Origin: Scleroderma bovista
Taxonomy: Eukaryota; Basidiomycota; Agaricomycetes; Boletales; Sclerodermataceae
Assembly (NCBI GenBank): GCA_037178675.1
Contig: JAYMGJ010000497.1
Span: 1 to 49,747, forward strand
Length of the DNA stretch: 49,747 nucleotides
Direction of reading: 5' to 3'
Part shown: positions 10,065-20,050 of the stretch, piece after piece
Position numbering within the stretch: the stretch's first letter is position 1
Layout: each line of letters begins with the position of its first letter
The notes under the pieces: model-generated
Told to the model about the DNA's origin: nothing
The model's database searches: none
Seen by the model: the letters and a program-made list of their open reading frames with translations, nothing else
Program-made: the position numbers and the translations under genes

Positions 10065-10622
10065 CCCCTGGGCTCAGCCCAGTGATAGAGGACCCAATTG
10101 CACGAAATTATCCCTCTCTCAGACTCTCTCAGTCAGTATCCCCTCAGCTCTTTGAGTCTTGTAGGCTTCAGTGAAGGTCTAAAGACTCTGATATTCAAGT
10201 TTTATTCAATCTATTCAAGTCCAAGTATTTCTCTAGGCTCAAGCGGAGTCTAGCCAGTCAATCCTTCATCTCTCATTGCTTCTGGACATCAGGAGCCCCC
10301 TTGCCCCTTTGCTGCACCAACCTCTAGGTGTAGTATCACTGTTTCAGTCCCAGTCAACCCAATCCCTGCTTTGACACTTCCTAGGCTTTAGGAAGAGTCC
10401 AGACCCCTATCCCCTTCGTCTTCTATTACTCCTGTACCCCAGGAGTATCCTGCATCATCATCTGCATCACCCTGTTGGTGTAGATCCCCTTCCCCCCCTC
10501 CTCAGCACATCCTCTCTGGACACTGCGGAGGTAAACCACCACTCGCACTTTTTCGTAGTCCTTTGTTGGTGTTGTGTTTGGGTTATTACTCCGACCCAAA
10601 TCCACACTTTGACTCACACCGG

Positions 10623-11709
10623 GTAGGTGCAAGAACTGGGGGCAGCGGAAGCGGCAATCTGGAGGTGGTAACGAAGGCGTGGACATAGAGATGGTCTCTG
10701 AGATCAGTGTAAGATCCCCAGGGCTGGTCAGCGGAGAAGGGCTGGGACACATCACGGACGTCTCGTATGATTCATCATGATCCTTGTGCAGAGAAATGGA
10801 TTGAGAAAATGACGTGGGTTGGAGATGGGTTGAATCATAAGACATATCTGTCTCCAGCGCCCATTGGGAAGGGTGAATAGAGGGTGTGCGTTCCGACTCT
10901 GGTTCTGGTTCTGGTTCAAGAGTTTCATCAGATCCGCTTGATGACAGATCGCTGAAGACTGGCTCAGACTCGGTAGCAGGGAGTAATTCCCTGACCACTA
11001 ACACTGTCAAGCTGATTGTCCCTGTCCTAAGCGATTCTCCGGGAGATGTTGGTGAAAGAGTAGACAGAAGCGTGATGGACAAATCATCAGTGTAGACAAT
11101 TTCAGTATGCGTCACTTCAGTCATGGCAGGAGGCTCTGGTTCGACTTCACGACTGCCACTAGAGAGCGTTGGGCTAAATTCAGACGGAGGCAAAGGAACT
11201 GCCGCAGGAGATACCGGTGGCTTGATGTCAGATTCTGAAACAATGGATGGGACAACCAAGGGAGTTTTAATGGGGGGTGTGGGTGCTCTTTCGGAGGGAA
11301 GATCAACGGCCAACGACTGTGGCATACTTGCTTTGGATGGAATGGTTTTGCATACCGACGCGGTCTCGAATTGCGTTGAGCACTTGCTCTCGCAAATGTC
11401 TGCCGTCACGAATTCCGTTTCTGTCTCTGCCTTGCACTTCTCTGCCATGACAAACCCAGTTGAGACTTCAGATTGACGGATTTCCGCAGGGTAGAATTCA
11501 GTAGACGCCTCCGTCTTGCATACCGACGCAGTGTGGTAGTCAGTCTCGGACGGGATGGTAAGAAGTGGCTTGAATGAAGCTGTCAATGGGGAGCTCACAG
11601 TCTCGTATCCCTCGCTTCCAGAGCTGTCACGAAGATCGAGGACCGACAATGCAGCAGTCGATGGAATAGGCGTTGGCATCGCAGTACAGCTCCTCGCCCA
11701 TGTACTCAT
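10623..11709 (-). pseudogene. Ser/Thr/Pro-rich protein gene with 14-residue repeats, interrupted by LTR 2
   Basis: This long minus-strand frame has an ATG at 11709 and runs into LTR 2, where it continues only by chance. The product is almost entirely disordered-looking: Ser, Thr, Pro and Glu-rich, with runs such as PEPEPESE. Near the N-terminus there are five tandem 14-residue units (TASVCKTEASTEFY and variants with Cys at position 5; about 11330-11533). I recognise no enzyme domain. The neighbouring frames 11716-12087 and 12217-12550 have the same kind of composition and may be upstream exons. A cell-wall or nuclear disordered protein would fit, but this is a guess. LTR 2 destroys the 3' end. 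Confidence 0.45.
11330..11533 (-). repeat. five tandem 42-bp units coding 14-residue repeats
   Basis: Reading the minus strand, the units are TASVCKTEASTEFY, PAEIRQSEVSTGFV, MAEKCKAETETEFV, TADICESKCSTQFE and a partial TASVCKT. The pattern (T/M)A-x-x-C-(K/E)-x-E-x-x-T-x-F is retained while DNA identity has drifted. Confidence 0.7.
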
Positions 11710-11715
11710 CGTGGA

Positions 11716-12087
11716 TCAACTTGCCGAAGGCGTGTACCCAGACGCCGTATTTTCCTTGTCTGATGCATCCTCTGAGCACGTCAAACACCTAGTGTAACAC
11801 CTTCTGTGAATTTCAGCACTCCTGGACAATGAGGACCGCAATGGAGACATAGGTGTACATGTACTGCATGCGAAAGAGCCATCATGGGAGTCGCCAAGGT
11901 AGGAGTTTGATTCAGTGTGCCTGTATGATAGTGTAGATGGGACGATCTCAGTATTTGAGCCACCGGAGGTGAACTCCAACACGGTCTCATCAGTGATAAT
12001 GCCGGATGTCATTGGGTCCCAATCAGATATTGACACTGTCGATGTCAGCGAGTAAAACGAAGAACATGTGTCGCTTGATGTCTTCAA
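11716..12087 (-). CDS. Ser/Thr-rich open frame, possible upstream exon
   Basis: This is a minus-strand frame of about 120 residues rich in Ser, Thr and Asp (for example TSTVSISDWDPMTSG) ending at 11716. It has no ATG at its 5' end, so if real it is an internal exon. Its composition matches the frame at 10623-11709, which starts seven bases further on in another frame. Splice sites are not clear. It could be a decayed exon of the same gene. Confidence 0.3.
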   Translation of the reverse strand: MKTSSDTCSSFYSLTSTVSISDWDPMTSGIITDETVLEFTSGGSNTEIVPSTLSYRHTESNSYLGDSHDGSFACSTCTPMSPLRSSLSRSAEIHRRCYTRCLTCSEDASDKENTASGYTPSAS

Positions 12088-12216
12088 AGCTGCCGAGAAG
12101 AAAGCATCATTGGAGAGATCGGGGGCGGATGAGGCAAGGTAGGAGGTGTCTCGCCTGGAGGCGCAGGTATGGGAATGGGTCGAACAGGTGGGTGTTGATG
12201 GAATGATTCTTGAGTA

Positions 12217-12550
12217 TCAGGAGTGCCTGAACTGAGGGGATGGGAAGACTGGTGCAACCGATGACGGACTCAGAACAACGGGGACATGAAGAACAGGACC
12301 GGGGACAACAGGGGGCACGACCCCAGGATAGTTTACCGTTACAAATGGAGGTTGAGGAGAAGGTCCAGCTACAGGCTGAGGATGAACTGGCGGAATGACG
12401 AAAGCACCCTCTTGAGGCTGTGGAGGAACCTGCGGTTGGGGCATAGTTGGCGAAGGGTCAGTGTGGAATGATTCATGGTAGCTGAAGAATCTTACCGGGA
12501 ATGACTGCTACCATGTCAAGCCAAGTGGGTTGAACATGGGGAACACGCAC
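12217..12550 (-). CDS. Pro-rich open frame, possible first exons of the Ser/Thr/Pro-rich gene
   Basis: On the minus strand, VVRVPHVQPTWLDMVAVIP is followed by a GT-AG intron relic and then a Pro/Val-rich stretch (PPQPQEGAFVIPPVHPQP, PPFVTVNYPGVVPPV). It ends near 12217. It is low complexity and suggests a disordered N-terminus. The link to the frames below it is inferred only from strand, order and composition. Confidence 0.3.
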
Positions 12551-13185
12551 CACTGGCAACAAAGCTTAGTGGCTCCGGGTCTAAATTGGAATCACTAGGA
12601 TGTCCAGCACAATACGTGGTGTCGGTCGACCATTGCCCGATCCGATAACATTCCCATCGCACACGATCAGAACGAGCTTCTGTTATCGTACTTGAGCACA
12701 GTCAGTGAGTCAATCGTGCGCCGCAGAGATACCTTGCCTTCAATATAACATGTGATGGCATATGACAAACTTGACATGGTCTTCAGGAGTATGTGATAAA
12801 GCACTGAAATCGATCGATGCTATGTTGAATGCGATAATAAGAATGGAGAGGACGAGTGAGATATACTGCGAGAACAGACACTGCCGCACAAGTGTTGGTT
12901 GTCAACTGCGCCAATCAAAAAGAGGCTGCGTACATACGTCTTTTGGCCCTGGTGTGTATCTGATTCAGGACCGCGGCCATCATTGATCTTCTTTGTGAGG
13001 TCCTGGCTGGAATCGTAAGTAAATATGGCTCAGCAATTACTAAACAATAGTATTAGCATCGACAGTAAACAGATGCTCACAAAATGTCCGAGTCGAGCCC
13101 ACTCTCATTACTACGATGAAGCAGAGGAATCATCTCTGGCGTAGTGAGATGATGGATGTCCTGTAGATTGGCGTCGTGTCCGTAT
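12551..13185 (-). pseudogene. chitin synthase pseudogene fragment
   Basis: Minus-strand pieces appear in chitin synthase order: DANLQDIHHLTTPEMIPLLH; a damaged stretch with [39 protein letters not shown]; an intron; [27 protein letters not shown]; and, after a 1-nt shift, [16 protein letters not shown]. These match the region entering the chitin synthase catalytic domain (membrane-bound, UDP-GlcNAc to chitin). The catalytic EDR and QRRRW motifs lie further downstream in the protein and are absent; the sequence changes to a Pro-rich frame at about 12550. In-frame stops and shifts show it is dead. Confidence 0.75.
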
Positions 13186-13498
13186 TAATATCCTAGCGCT
13201 GCTGACTCAGCATCACCTGACCTCTGATTCCTCCGAGCCTGTATGTCCCCTAATACTACTACAGTGTCCTTGAGGGGGGGAAGGTGGGTTCAAGAAGTAA
13301 TTGGGGTGAAAACCCACTAAGAAGTATGTAGGAGATCATTGAGGACACCATAGTATAATAATTGATGGCGGATTATTAATAATATCAGTTTACATGATTG
13401 TCAATGCATCCTCACTACTAGTAATACTAGGATAAAGGCAATTAAATGGCTCGAAATGCTGCCCACATGGACAGAACCATTGCTTGGCTCTTCAGCCC

Positions 13499-14885
13499 TC
13501 ACTAGAATAAAGGCAATTAAATGATTAGTAGAGCACCACAATAGCTGTAGAGAATATTATTACCTGACTCCTATTCCTACTATTCCACCCTATCATTCGA
13601 AGGAACATGTCACCATCAAGATGTCTGACAACAAAGAACTCATCCCGATTTGCAGGATCAGGATACAGCACAGCACCCCGGAGAATGGATATGACAGGGA
13701 TAAATATTGGACTTGAATGGGCAGTTGCCTTGACACGAATCAACTTCAAGTCTTCATCAATGCGACGTCTAGCACCAAGTCCTGCTGTGTATGGCTGTAC
13801 CAGGGCAAATTGAAAGGTCTGATCATCACCATCCAACTTTATCTTGCAGGAAAAAATGTAGATCAACCGCACAAAAGCAGTTTCTGATTCTGTGAGGTGA
13901 ATCAATGCACAATCATATCGGGGTTTTCCATGGAATGCTGGGTTGCAGCAAAGATGGTCAACCTTCTCATTCCAGTCCACTGCAGATTCATATCACACTC
14001 TAAGGTAGCGATACTCTTGTATCTAGTAGTAGTGGGGGAGAAAATAAATCATAAGCCCCCAAGATAAATGCAAGGAAGAGACATTACCAAGAAGTTGGAA
14101 GGGATGTTCATCCAATTGGTTAAATTGTAGCCATAGGAAGGGAGATTTGTATTGATGAAGTCAGTAAACTTCTGTCGAAACCCTCGAAATGCAGAATCCT
14201 TTGGGGAGCATTCCTTTTCAAGGTCTCCAATTTCTTGATGCTGACATGCAGACCCAAGCTTGACATTTCCACAAGATGTAGCTGGTAGATCATTTGGGTG
14301 ATCATCAAGACCTGTATTTACAGTCCTCAGGCACTTTAATCCAATTCAAAAAAAAAAAAGACCTGTATCTGCCAGCTGTTCATCAACAACATCTATGCGA
14401 GCATGAAGGAACTTCAAAGCCAGTTTGTAATGATCAACTCGGAGAAGCTGCAAAAGTTTAAAACACTAATACCAGATAACGATCACAGCATTTCAACTCA
14501 CCTGATTTGCAATATCCTTATTATTTGTGTGATCACAGTAAGCATCCTTTAATGGCTTGTGCATTCCTTCATTTGGACGTGTGCTGTAATTCTGGGATAC
14601 ACCTTTTCTTTGGATATCATGAACAACATGTTTCCAGAGATGTGCCTTGGGAAAATCCCAATTTTCTTTAAGATCTTCAATTGCAGACTCCTTCACACAT
14701 GTAATATATGCCTTGTGTTCAGGGTAAGATGACCTCCAGTTTGCAACTTCTGGTTACTCACCTCAAATTTGGCACTCCAAATCACTAGTTCTTGGCTAAA
14801 CATATCAAGTGTGGTCTCTGTATGAAGGTCCAAGTCAAGAAGACTCTCCAAATCTAAATAGCTCCTGATCATATGAAGCAGCCGA
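13499..14885 (-). pseudogene. Plavaka transposase gene, 3' exons (after LTR 3)
   Basis: This is the C-terminal third of a Plavaka-type (CACTA-related) transposase. Exons are 14881-14762, 14690-14502, 14447-14363, 14311-14088 and 14022-13564, then a TGA completed after the last intron (13563-13502). Recognisable segments are YLDLESLLDLDLHTETTL, NFPKAHLWKHV, NYSTRPNEGMHKPLKDAY, NQLLRVDHYKLALKFL, FHGKPRYDCALI, FALVQPYTAG and DPANRDEFFVVRHLD with DMFLRM. One in-frame TGA lies at 13993-13995 (between LRV and YESAVDW). The first exon begins exactly at the LTR 3 junction and joins in frame to 16973-17032. The intron at 14312-14362 is unusual (poly-T after GT, repeated boundaries). Confidence 0.85.
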
Positions 14886-16976
14886 TGTGAGTCAAAGTGT
14901 GGATTTGGGTTGGAGTAATAACCCAAACACAACACCAACAAAGGACTACGAAAAAGTGCGAGTGGTGGTTTACCTCCACAGTGTCCAGAGAGGATATGCT
15001 GAGGAGGGGGAAAGGGGATCTACACCAACAGGGTGATGCAGACAGTGATGCAGGATACTCCTGGGGTACAGGAGTATTAGAAGACGAAGGGGATAGGGGT
15101 CTGGACTCTTCCTAAAGCCTAGGAAGTGTCAAAGCGGGGATTGGGTTGACTGGGACTGAAACAGTGATACTACACCTAGAGGTTGGTGCAGCAAAGGGGC
15201 AGGGATGCCTCTGATGTCCAGAGGCGAGGAAGATTGACTGGTATGAAGCCTTGAGCCTAGTATAAAGAATAGATCTTGAATAACTTGGATAAACTTGACA
15301 ATATTGAGCCTTTAGACCTTCACTGAAGCCTACAAGGACTCAAAGACTGAAGGGATACTGATTGAGAGAGTCTGAGAGAGGGATAATTTCTTGCAATTGG
15401 GTGTTTTCACTGGGCTGAGCCCAGGGGTTTAAATACATGGGGGGGCACAGCATTAAAGTACAAAAAGAGAAGGGAGTAAGCAGAATTTGTCAAGGATTGG
15501 TAAGGGATTGGTAAGAGCTTTGTAAGGGGTTTGTAAGCGATCAGTAAGCAAGGGATAAGCAGGAATGAGTAAGCATAGGGAGCATGAATAAGCTGCTGAG
15601 TAAAGGAATGAGTAAGCTGCATGACAAGATTGATTGGTAAGGGAGTGAGTCATCAGCTGAGTAATATACCAAAAATGCGAAAGGGATAGAGTAATACTGA
15701 TGACAAGAGAGCATCAGTAAGCAAGGGATGAGTCACTGCACAGCAGAAGGAGTCATTGATGCACAGCCTAAGAAGTTTGATGGGGGGCTGTGTACCATCA
15801 GGAATTTGATGGGACAACAATGGGGAAGATCTGAGATTAATAGGGGGATTGATCCGAGACAAAACAGCCACAAGAAGGGTACCAGGGGTCCAGAGGTCTT
15901 TTGGGGGGGTCAGCATACACTAAGGTATAGTGCATGTGTTCTAGCACCGCTGAAGTGCAACCATGGGCTCCCTTGACGAACTCTTTTCTGGGAAAGAACG
16001 AGAGAGGGTTCTTCTTCCTAATAGCACTATGAAGTGGGGGCATAACTGTCATGGTGCTGGGGGACGTCGTCTGAAAGTAGGGAAGCGGATAGAGTATTGA
16101 ATTTGACGCATCCAGGGAAGTGAGACGAATGACAGAGGAAGATGGACATGGCAAGTATCTGGGAGGAAGGGACCATAGGCTGAGGGCTCAGGGGACACAG
16201 AGACGACCAGAGAAGACTTCTCAAGCTTGACAATAGACCTAAGATGACCAAAGTACGTCCTTGACGCAGGGCTGACGAGGAGAACGCGCTGACCGAGAAC
16301 GAGAGGGACTGAGGGAGCAGGCTGGGAAGATATGTGCCAGGCAGTGCACGGGAACTCTGGGAGAGGCTGTCCTAAGAGCAGGACATAGTGGAGATCTGCA
16401 GCAATAGCGGAGAAATGATCCAGAGAAAATATGGACTCCATAGTGAGCGATGAAGCGAACATCTGGATTGCGGGGGGAATATCTCCGTGGGAAATGAACG
16501 GATTTGCGTCGGAACTTGACAGGCAGATAGACCACGTTTCAGGCTCTCTGACAGTATAGTCACGTGCCTGATAGCTTCAGAAATGATGGAGCTATTCAAA
16601 ATATCGGAATGCCAGCACTGGGCGCCTAAAATGACATTTGGGCGCTAAAAATCATTTCTTCTCTTTCTCCTTCATTTCTCCATCAATTCTTCGGCTTCTT
16701 TGATCGTTCTGGTATGGGAGTTGGACTGCAGATGTGTGCATTCCTTTCTCATACCACAATTGACGTTATTCCTTCAGTTTCTTCTGCTTCTTGGTGGTTC
16801 TCGTGCGATAGATGACTGTCTGCATTGGCATTCATCTCTCGCATCAGGATAGTCTTCTTGTGCGATAGATGGCTACGATGAGGGTCCGTCATGCTTATCC
16901 TTCGCATAAGGATCATTCAATATAGGTGTTATCTTCCATGTTCACTGTACCAAACCTGTTTGGTGCGTGACACCGA
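14882..16976 (-). mobile_element. solo LTR 3 (14886-16972) with CCGA target duplication
   Basis: On the minus strand it starts TGTCACGCACC (16972) and ends GACTCACA (14886), 2087 bp, flanked by CCGA at 14882-14885 and 16973-16976. It is a near-identical inverted copy of LTR 2. It lies inside an exon of the Plavaka transposase: before insertion TAT CGG was followed directly by CTG CTT, and removing the LTR plus one duplicate restores the frame. It contains the TATA box (15428-15435 on the minus strand), the 11-bp array (about 15485-15550) and the U3 reading frame (about 16590-16049). Confidence 0.92.
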
Positions 16977-18772
16977 TAACCTTCCTGAGTTTTTGTGTGG
17001 GTCATCACATTCAGGCAGGCATAAAATACCTCCTGAGATGAATAGATTAGAATGAAGTTGAGGACAATAGATACTAATGATGCAACCAACCCTTGCCAAA
17101 TCACGCATCTTGTTTCCATCAGTAAATGTGATGTGAATGAAGGTATCAAAATGATGAAGACTCTGCCATCAAGGAAAAAGTGAAACACTGATAATAATGT
17201 CAAACAAACACATTAGCAAAGGAAGAATATTAGATTTGAAAATGAGACAGCCATACTTCTCTTCTACACATGTCTGAATCCCACGACCAAGTGCCTTGAG
17301 AATAGTCTTCAGATCTCGGAGCATATGTTTGCCAAAAAGGCCATGGTCACCCAAGTGCAATTTATCAACACTTAGTGCATCATGAGGATCTGAGTTTTCA
17401 ACCCTCCAGAAGACATTCTAGCATTGAAACCAGAGGGTTATACTATTGTTAATTTGACAAGTAGCAATGTGTAACTCACCTGTACAGGACGTAAACCCAA
17501 TGCTTTTAACCTTTCCTCACCCACTGACTTCTTAGCTTCCCAGGCCTCCAGAGCCAACCTCCCCTGCTCCACTGTCCTCAAAGGATGATTTTTTGTAAGG
17601 TCATGAAGTTCTTCAAGAGGTACAAGACAGATAGGGCAGGGACGCTTTGAATTAACACCACGTAAAAGTGCCATCACACACCTGCATAATTATTTAAATG
17701 AATAAGATTTAGTAAATGCACAGTACACAGGAAGTTACAACTCACTGCTCTTCATAATCAGCAGACAATATAAGAATGAGAGGGAAAAGCCAGCGTAGAA
17801 TAGCATCATAGCATTCATGAGCATAACCTGTCTTTGACAACTCTATCACCATCTCAAGAAATTTGAGAAATGCTTCATGCCAGACAACATGTTTAAAGTT
17901 AGCATATGATATTTTGCCTTCATCAGATGCAGCCTCTGGAACCTAGAAAGTGATATCATTCAGTATTACAATCAATACCCTCAATAGAATGTAAATGTAC
18001 AATTGGTAACCAGCCAACAACACAACCCCCTCCTATCCAATCACTGTTTCGTATATGAACAGGTAAGTTTGCACAACGGGCAATGACAGGATAGCCCTTG
18101 ACTGTGCCATGTGAGGACAACTTTGTCTTATCAGCATATAGAATAAATGCAAATGGGACAGCATTTGGGACATTTGGTAGATGTGACTGAGATGTGACAA
18201 TAATTAGCATAGAGTAATGGACAGATTTAGAATACCATGACTAGTACCTGAATATCCCACCATCTGTCTCCAGTCCATGGTTCACTGTAGAAGCGCTCAT
18301 ACTTGATGCCATTATGATGATAAACCTGTTGTGCATCCCACACAAAGTGTGGTGCAAGAAGAGGGTTATGCAAAAGGTCAAGAGCCCAGTCCCATAATGG
18401 GCAAACATAGACATCAAATGTTTGAACTTCCTTTTGATATGGGGCATTGATCTCACACCGTGAGAACTATCAAACAATAGTAATTATTGAGTAAAACACA
18501 AAAGATTACTAGTATGGACACACTGGTGTTAATCGCTGAGCTGCAGTATCCCAAGCTTGATGGAGGTCAGACTGACTCTTCATTGTAACCTGAGTTGAGC
18601 CATCAGATACACTTGAAAATAGCTTCAGAAGGGCATTTATATGATGCTCATTGAGGCCAGCCTCTAGTGCAATCTCAGCAAACTCAAAGTCTCCATGTGA
18701 TTTAAAGGGTCTCCAAGGTTGATCATCAGACAATGGTACAGGCTCACCACCATTGATGCCAAACTCATCATA
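16973..18772 (-). pseudogene. Plavaka transposase gene, central exons (between the big TIR element and LTR 3)
   Basis: Exons on the minus strand are 18765-18524, 18466-18248, 18186-18001, 17942-17746, 17681-17480, 17417-17257, 17187-17091 and 17032-16973; all introns are GT-AG and phases agree. Diagnostic Plavaka segments are QPWRPFKSHGDFEFAEIALEA, ALDLLHNPLLAPHFVWDAQ, GDRWWDIQ, FAFILYADKTKLSSHGTVKGYPV, RCANLPVHIRNS, ILSADYEEQ, CPICLVPLEELHDLT, LHLGDHGLFGKH and ITFTDGNKMRDLAR. The expected FPRW reads FP-stop-W: TGA at 17169-17171 replaces an Arg codon, consistent with CGA to TGA. The exon is cut at 18766-18772 by the 11.46-kb element. The intact gene would encode about 987 residues. Confidence 0.9.
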
Positions 18773-18965
18773 CACATAATGCACCTGCATTGTCCCATAC
18801 AACACGGACAGACGAAGCTGACAATCGGCCGTGCTACATGGCCAGCTGAGATAGGGCCCAGCCATGGTGCATCCCCATGTCATACGAGTGGGCTAATGGT
18901 AAGGTGTTTCACCGTGCCATATTGGTGGCTCATGGAGAGGTTGTCACCAAGTAATATTGGTGGGA
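18773..18965 (+). repeat. left degenerate terminal inverted repeat of the 11.46-kb element
   Basis: It shares blocks in inverse order with 30080-30229: ATGCACCTG, ACGG(A/T)CAG, TGACAATCGGCC(G/A)TGCTAC and TTGTCACCAAGT-AATATTGGTGGG versus TTGTCACCAAGTGACAATGGTGGG. Confidence 0.65.
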
Positions 18966-19189
18966 TGACACACTAGTACACTAGATCAGGATATGGCCTG
19001 TGGCAATAGGACCTAATGCGGCAAGGGAGCTGCGGCATGTGGCCAGAGGACTATATGCCGCAGGGTAGCCGCTACATTCAGGCCGAGGATTGCAGGGGGG
19101 CTGCCGCAGCATTTCGGCAAAAGGATGGTAGTAAGTGCCACAATGCGGCTAACCTGCGGACAGGAGTCAATAGAAAGGCCTCTGTACCA

Positions 19190-19730
19190 GTGTCCCATGC
19201 TTTGAATTTGGCTGTGGTATTGGTGTCCTGTTTCTGTCAGTGGGCCAGAGGGATAGTGTGTCCTGTGCTTTGCATTGGGCTGTACCTTTGGTGTCCCTTT
19301 CTTGTTGCAGGTCCAGCCATAGAAACAGCATCCCGTGCTTTTCAATGGGCTGCATGCATGGTGTACCTTTAAGAATACCTAGCCATGGGATTGGTGTCCC
19401 ATGACTATGAGTAGGCCCTGGAGCCAGTTTCATCTATATAGTCAGGGCACACGGCAACAATAGGTACAATGTCCCATAGCATTAGGTGGGCCCTCAGAAA
19501 GGTGTTATCTACCTATATGGGAGGGCCTTGCAGTACACTTCAAAGTGACAGGCTATGAATGCGGTGTCCCAGAGCATTAAGCAAGCCCTCCGTGTGGGGA
19601 CACCTAGCTAGATGGGAAGGCCAGCTGATATGCTTCCCCTTCAGTATGATCGGCCATAATGTTTGGCCTCCCAATATACACAGCAGGCCCTTGGAACTAT
19701 ATCCCTTGTATAAATGTAGGGCCGGGCATC
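19190..19730 (+). repeat. 33-bp minisatellite block, left copy
   Basis: Units begin GTGTCCC(A/G) or variants at about 19190, 19223, 19257, 19290, 19327, 19360 and 19394, then less regularly to about 19730. The consensus resembles GTGTCCCGTGCTTTGCATTGGGCT plus about 9 bases. Units are strongly diverged, so the array is old. A same-orientation copy lies at 29119-29690. Confidence 0.65.
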
Positions 19731-19784
19731 TGGTCTTCTCTAAAGTAGCGGTAAGCCGGGGTGTGGCACAACACAATCGGCACT

Positions 19785-20050
19785 ACATGGCATTGGCAGA
19801 ACACATTGGCGGCAGAACACACCGGCAGCAGAACACAACTGTCGGCAGAACACAACTTTTGGCAGAACATGGCTGTCGGCAGAACATGGCTGTTGGCAGA
19901 ACACAATTGTCGGCAGAACATCTGTCGGCAGAACACAATTGTTGGCAGAACATGGCTGTTGGCACAACACCACTGTTGGCAGAACACACTGTTGGCAGAA
20001 CACACTGTTGGCAGAACACACTGCCGGCAGGACACAACAGTGGCAACATG
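19785..20050 (+). repeat. GGCAGAACACA minisatellite
   Basis: About 15 units of GGCAGAACA(C/T)(A/G) followed by 4-9 variable bases (often ACTGTT or ACTGTC), spaced 16-20 bp. The core resembles the GGCACAATCAAC core of the arrays further right. Confidence 0.75.

Larger units (their letters stand above)
8514..10622 (+). mobile_element. solo LTR 2 (8518-10618) with CCGG target duplication
   Basis: The LTR starts TGTCACGCACC at 8518 and ends GACTCACA at 10618 (2101 bp), flanked by CCGG at 8514-8517 and 10619-10622. The TATA box is TATTTAAA at 10057-10064. It is nearly identical to LTR 3 at 14886-16972, which lies in the opposite orientation, and clearly related to LTR 1. It splits a Ser/Thr/Pro-rich minus-strand gene. 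No internal domain is present. Confidence 0.9.

Noticed and set aside
11700..11800. Alternative minus-strand frame with VFDVLRGCIRQGKYGVWVHAFGKLIHDEYMG-like protein sequence
   Set aside because: It looks protein-like for about 50 residues but has no splice sites joining it to anything, no family I recognise, and overlaps the Ser/Thr-rich frames; too weak to list as a gene.
13257..13360. Hairpin with AGTGTCCTTGAG and TTGAGGACACC and an inner GTGGGTT/AACCCAC as the Plavaka terminus
   Set aside because: No matching end was found upstream of the transposase start, so it cannot be called a terminal repeat of that element.
19785..20050. CRISPR-like array of GGCAGAACACA repeats
   Set aside because: Spacing is irregular (16-20 bp), the intervening bases are near-copies of each other, and the context is eukaryotic; it is a minisatellite inside a transposon.
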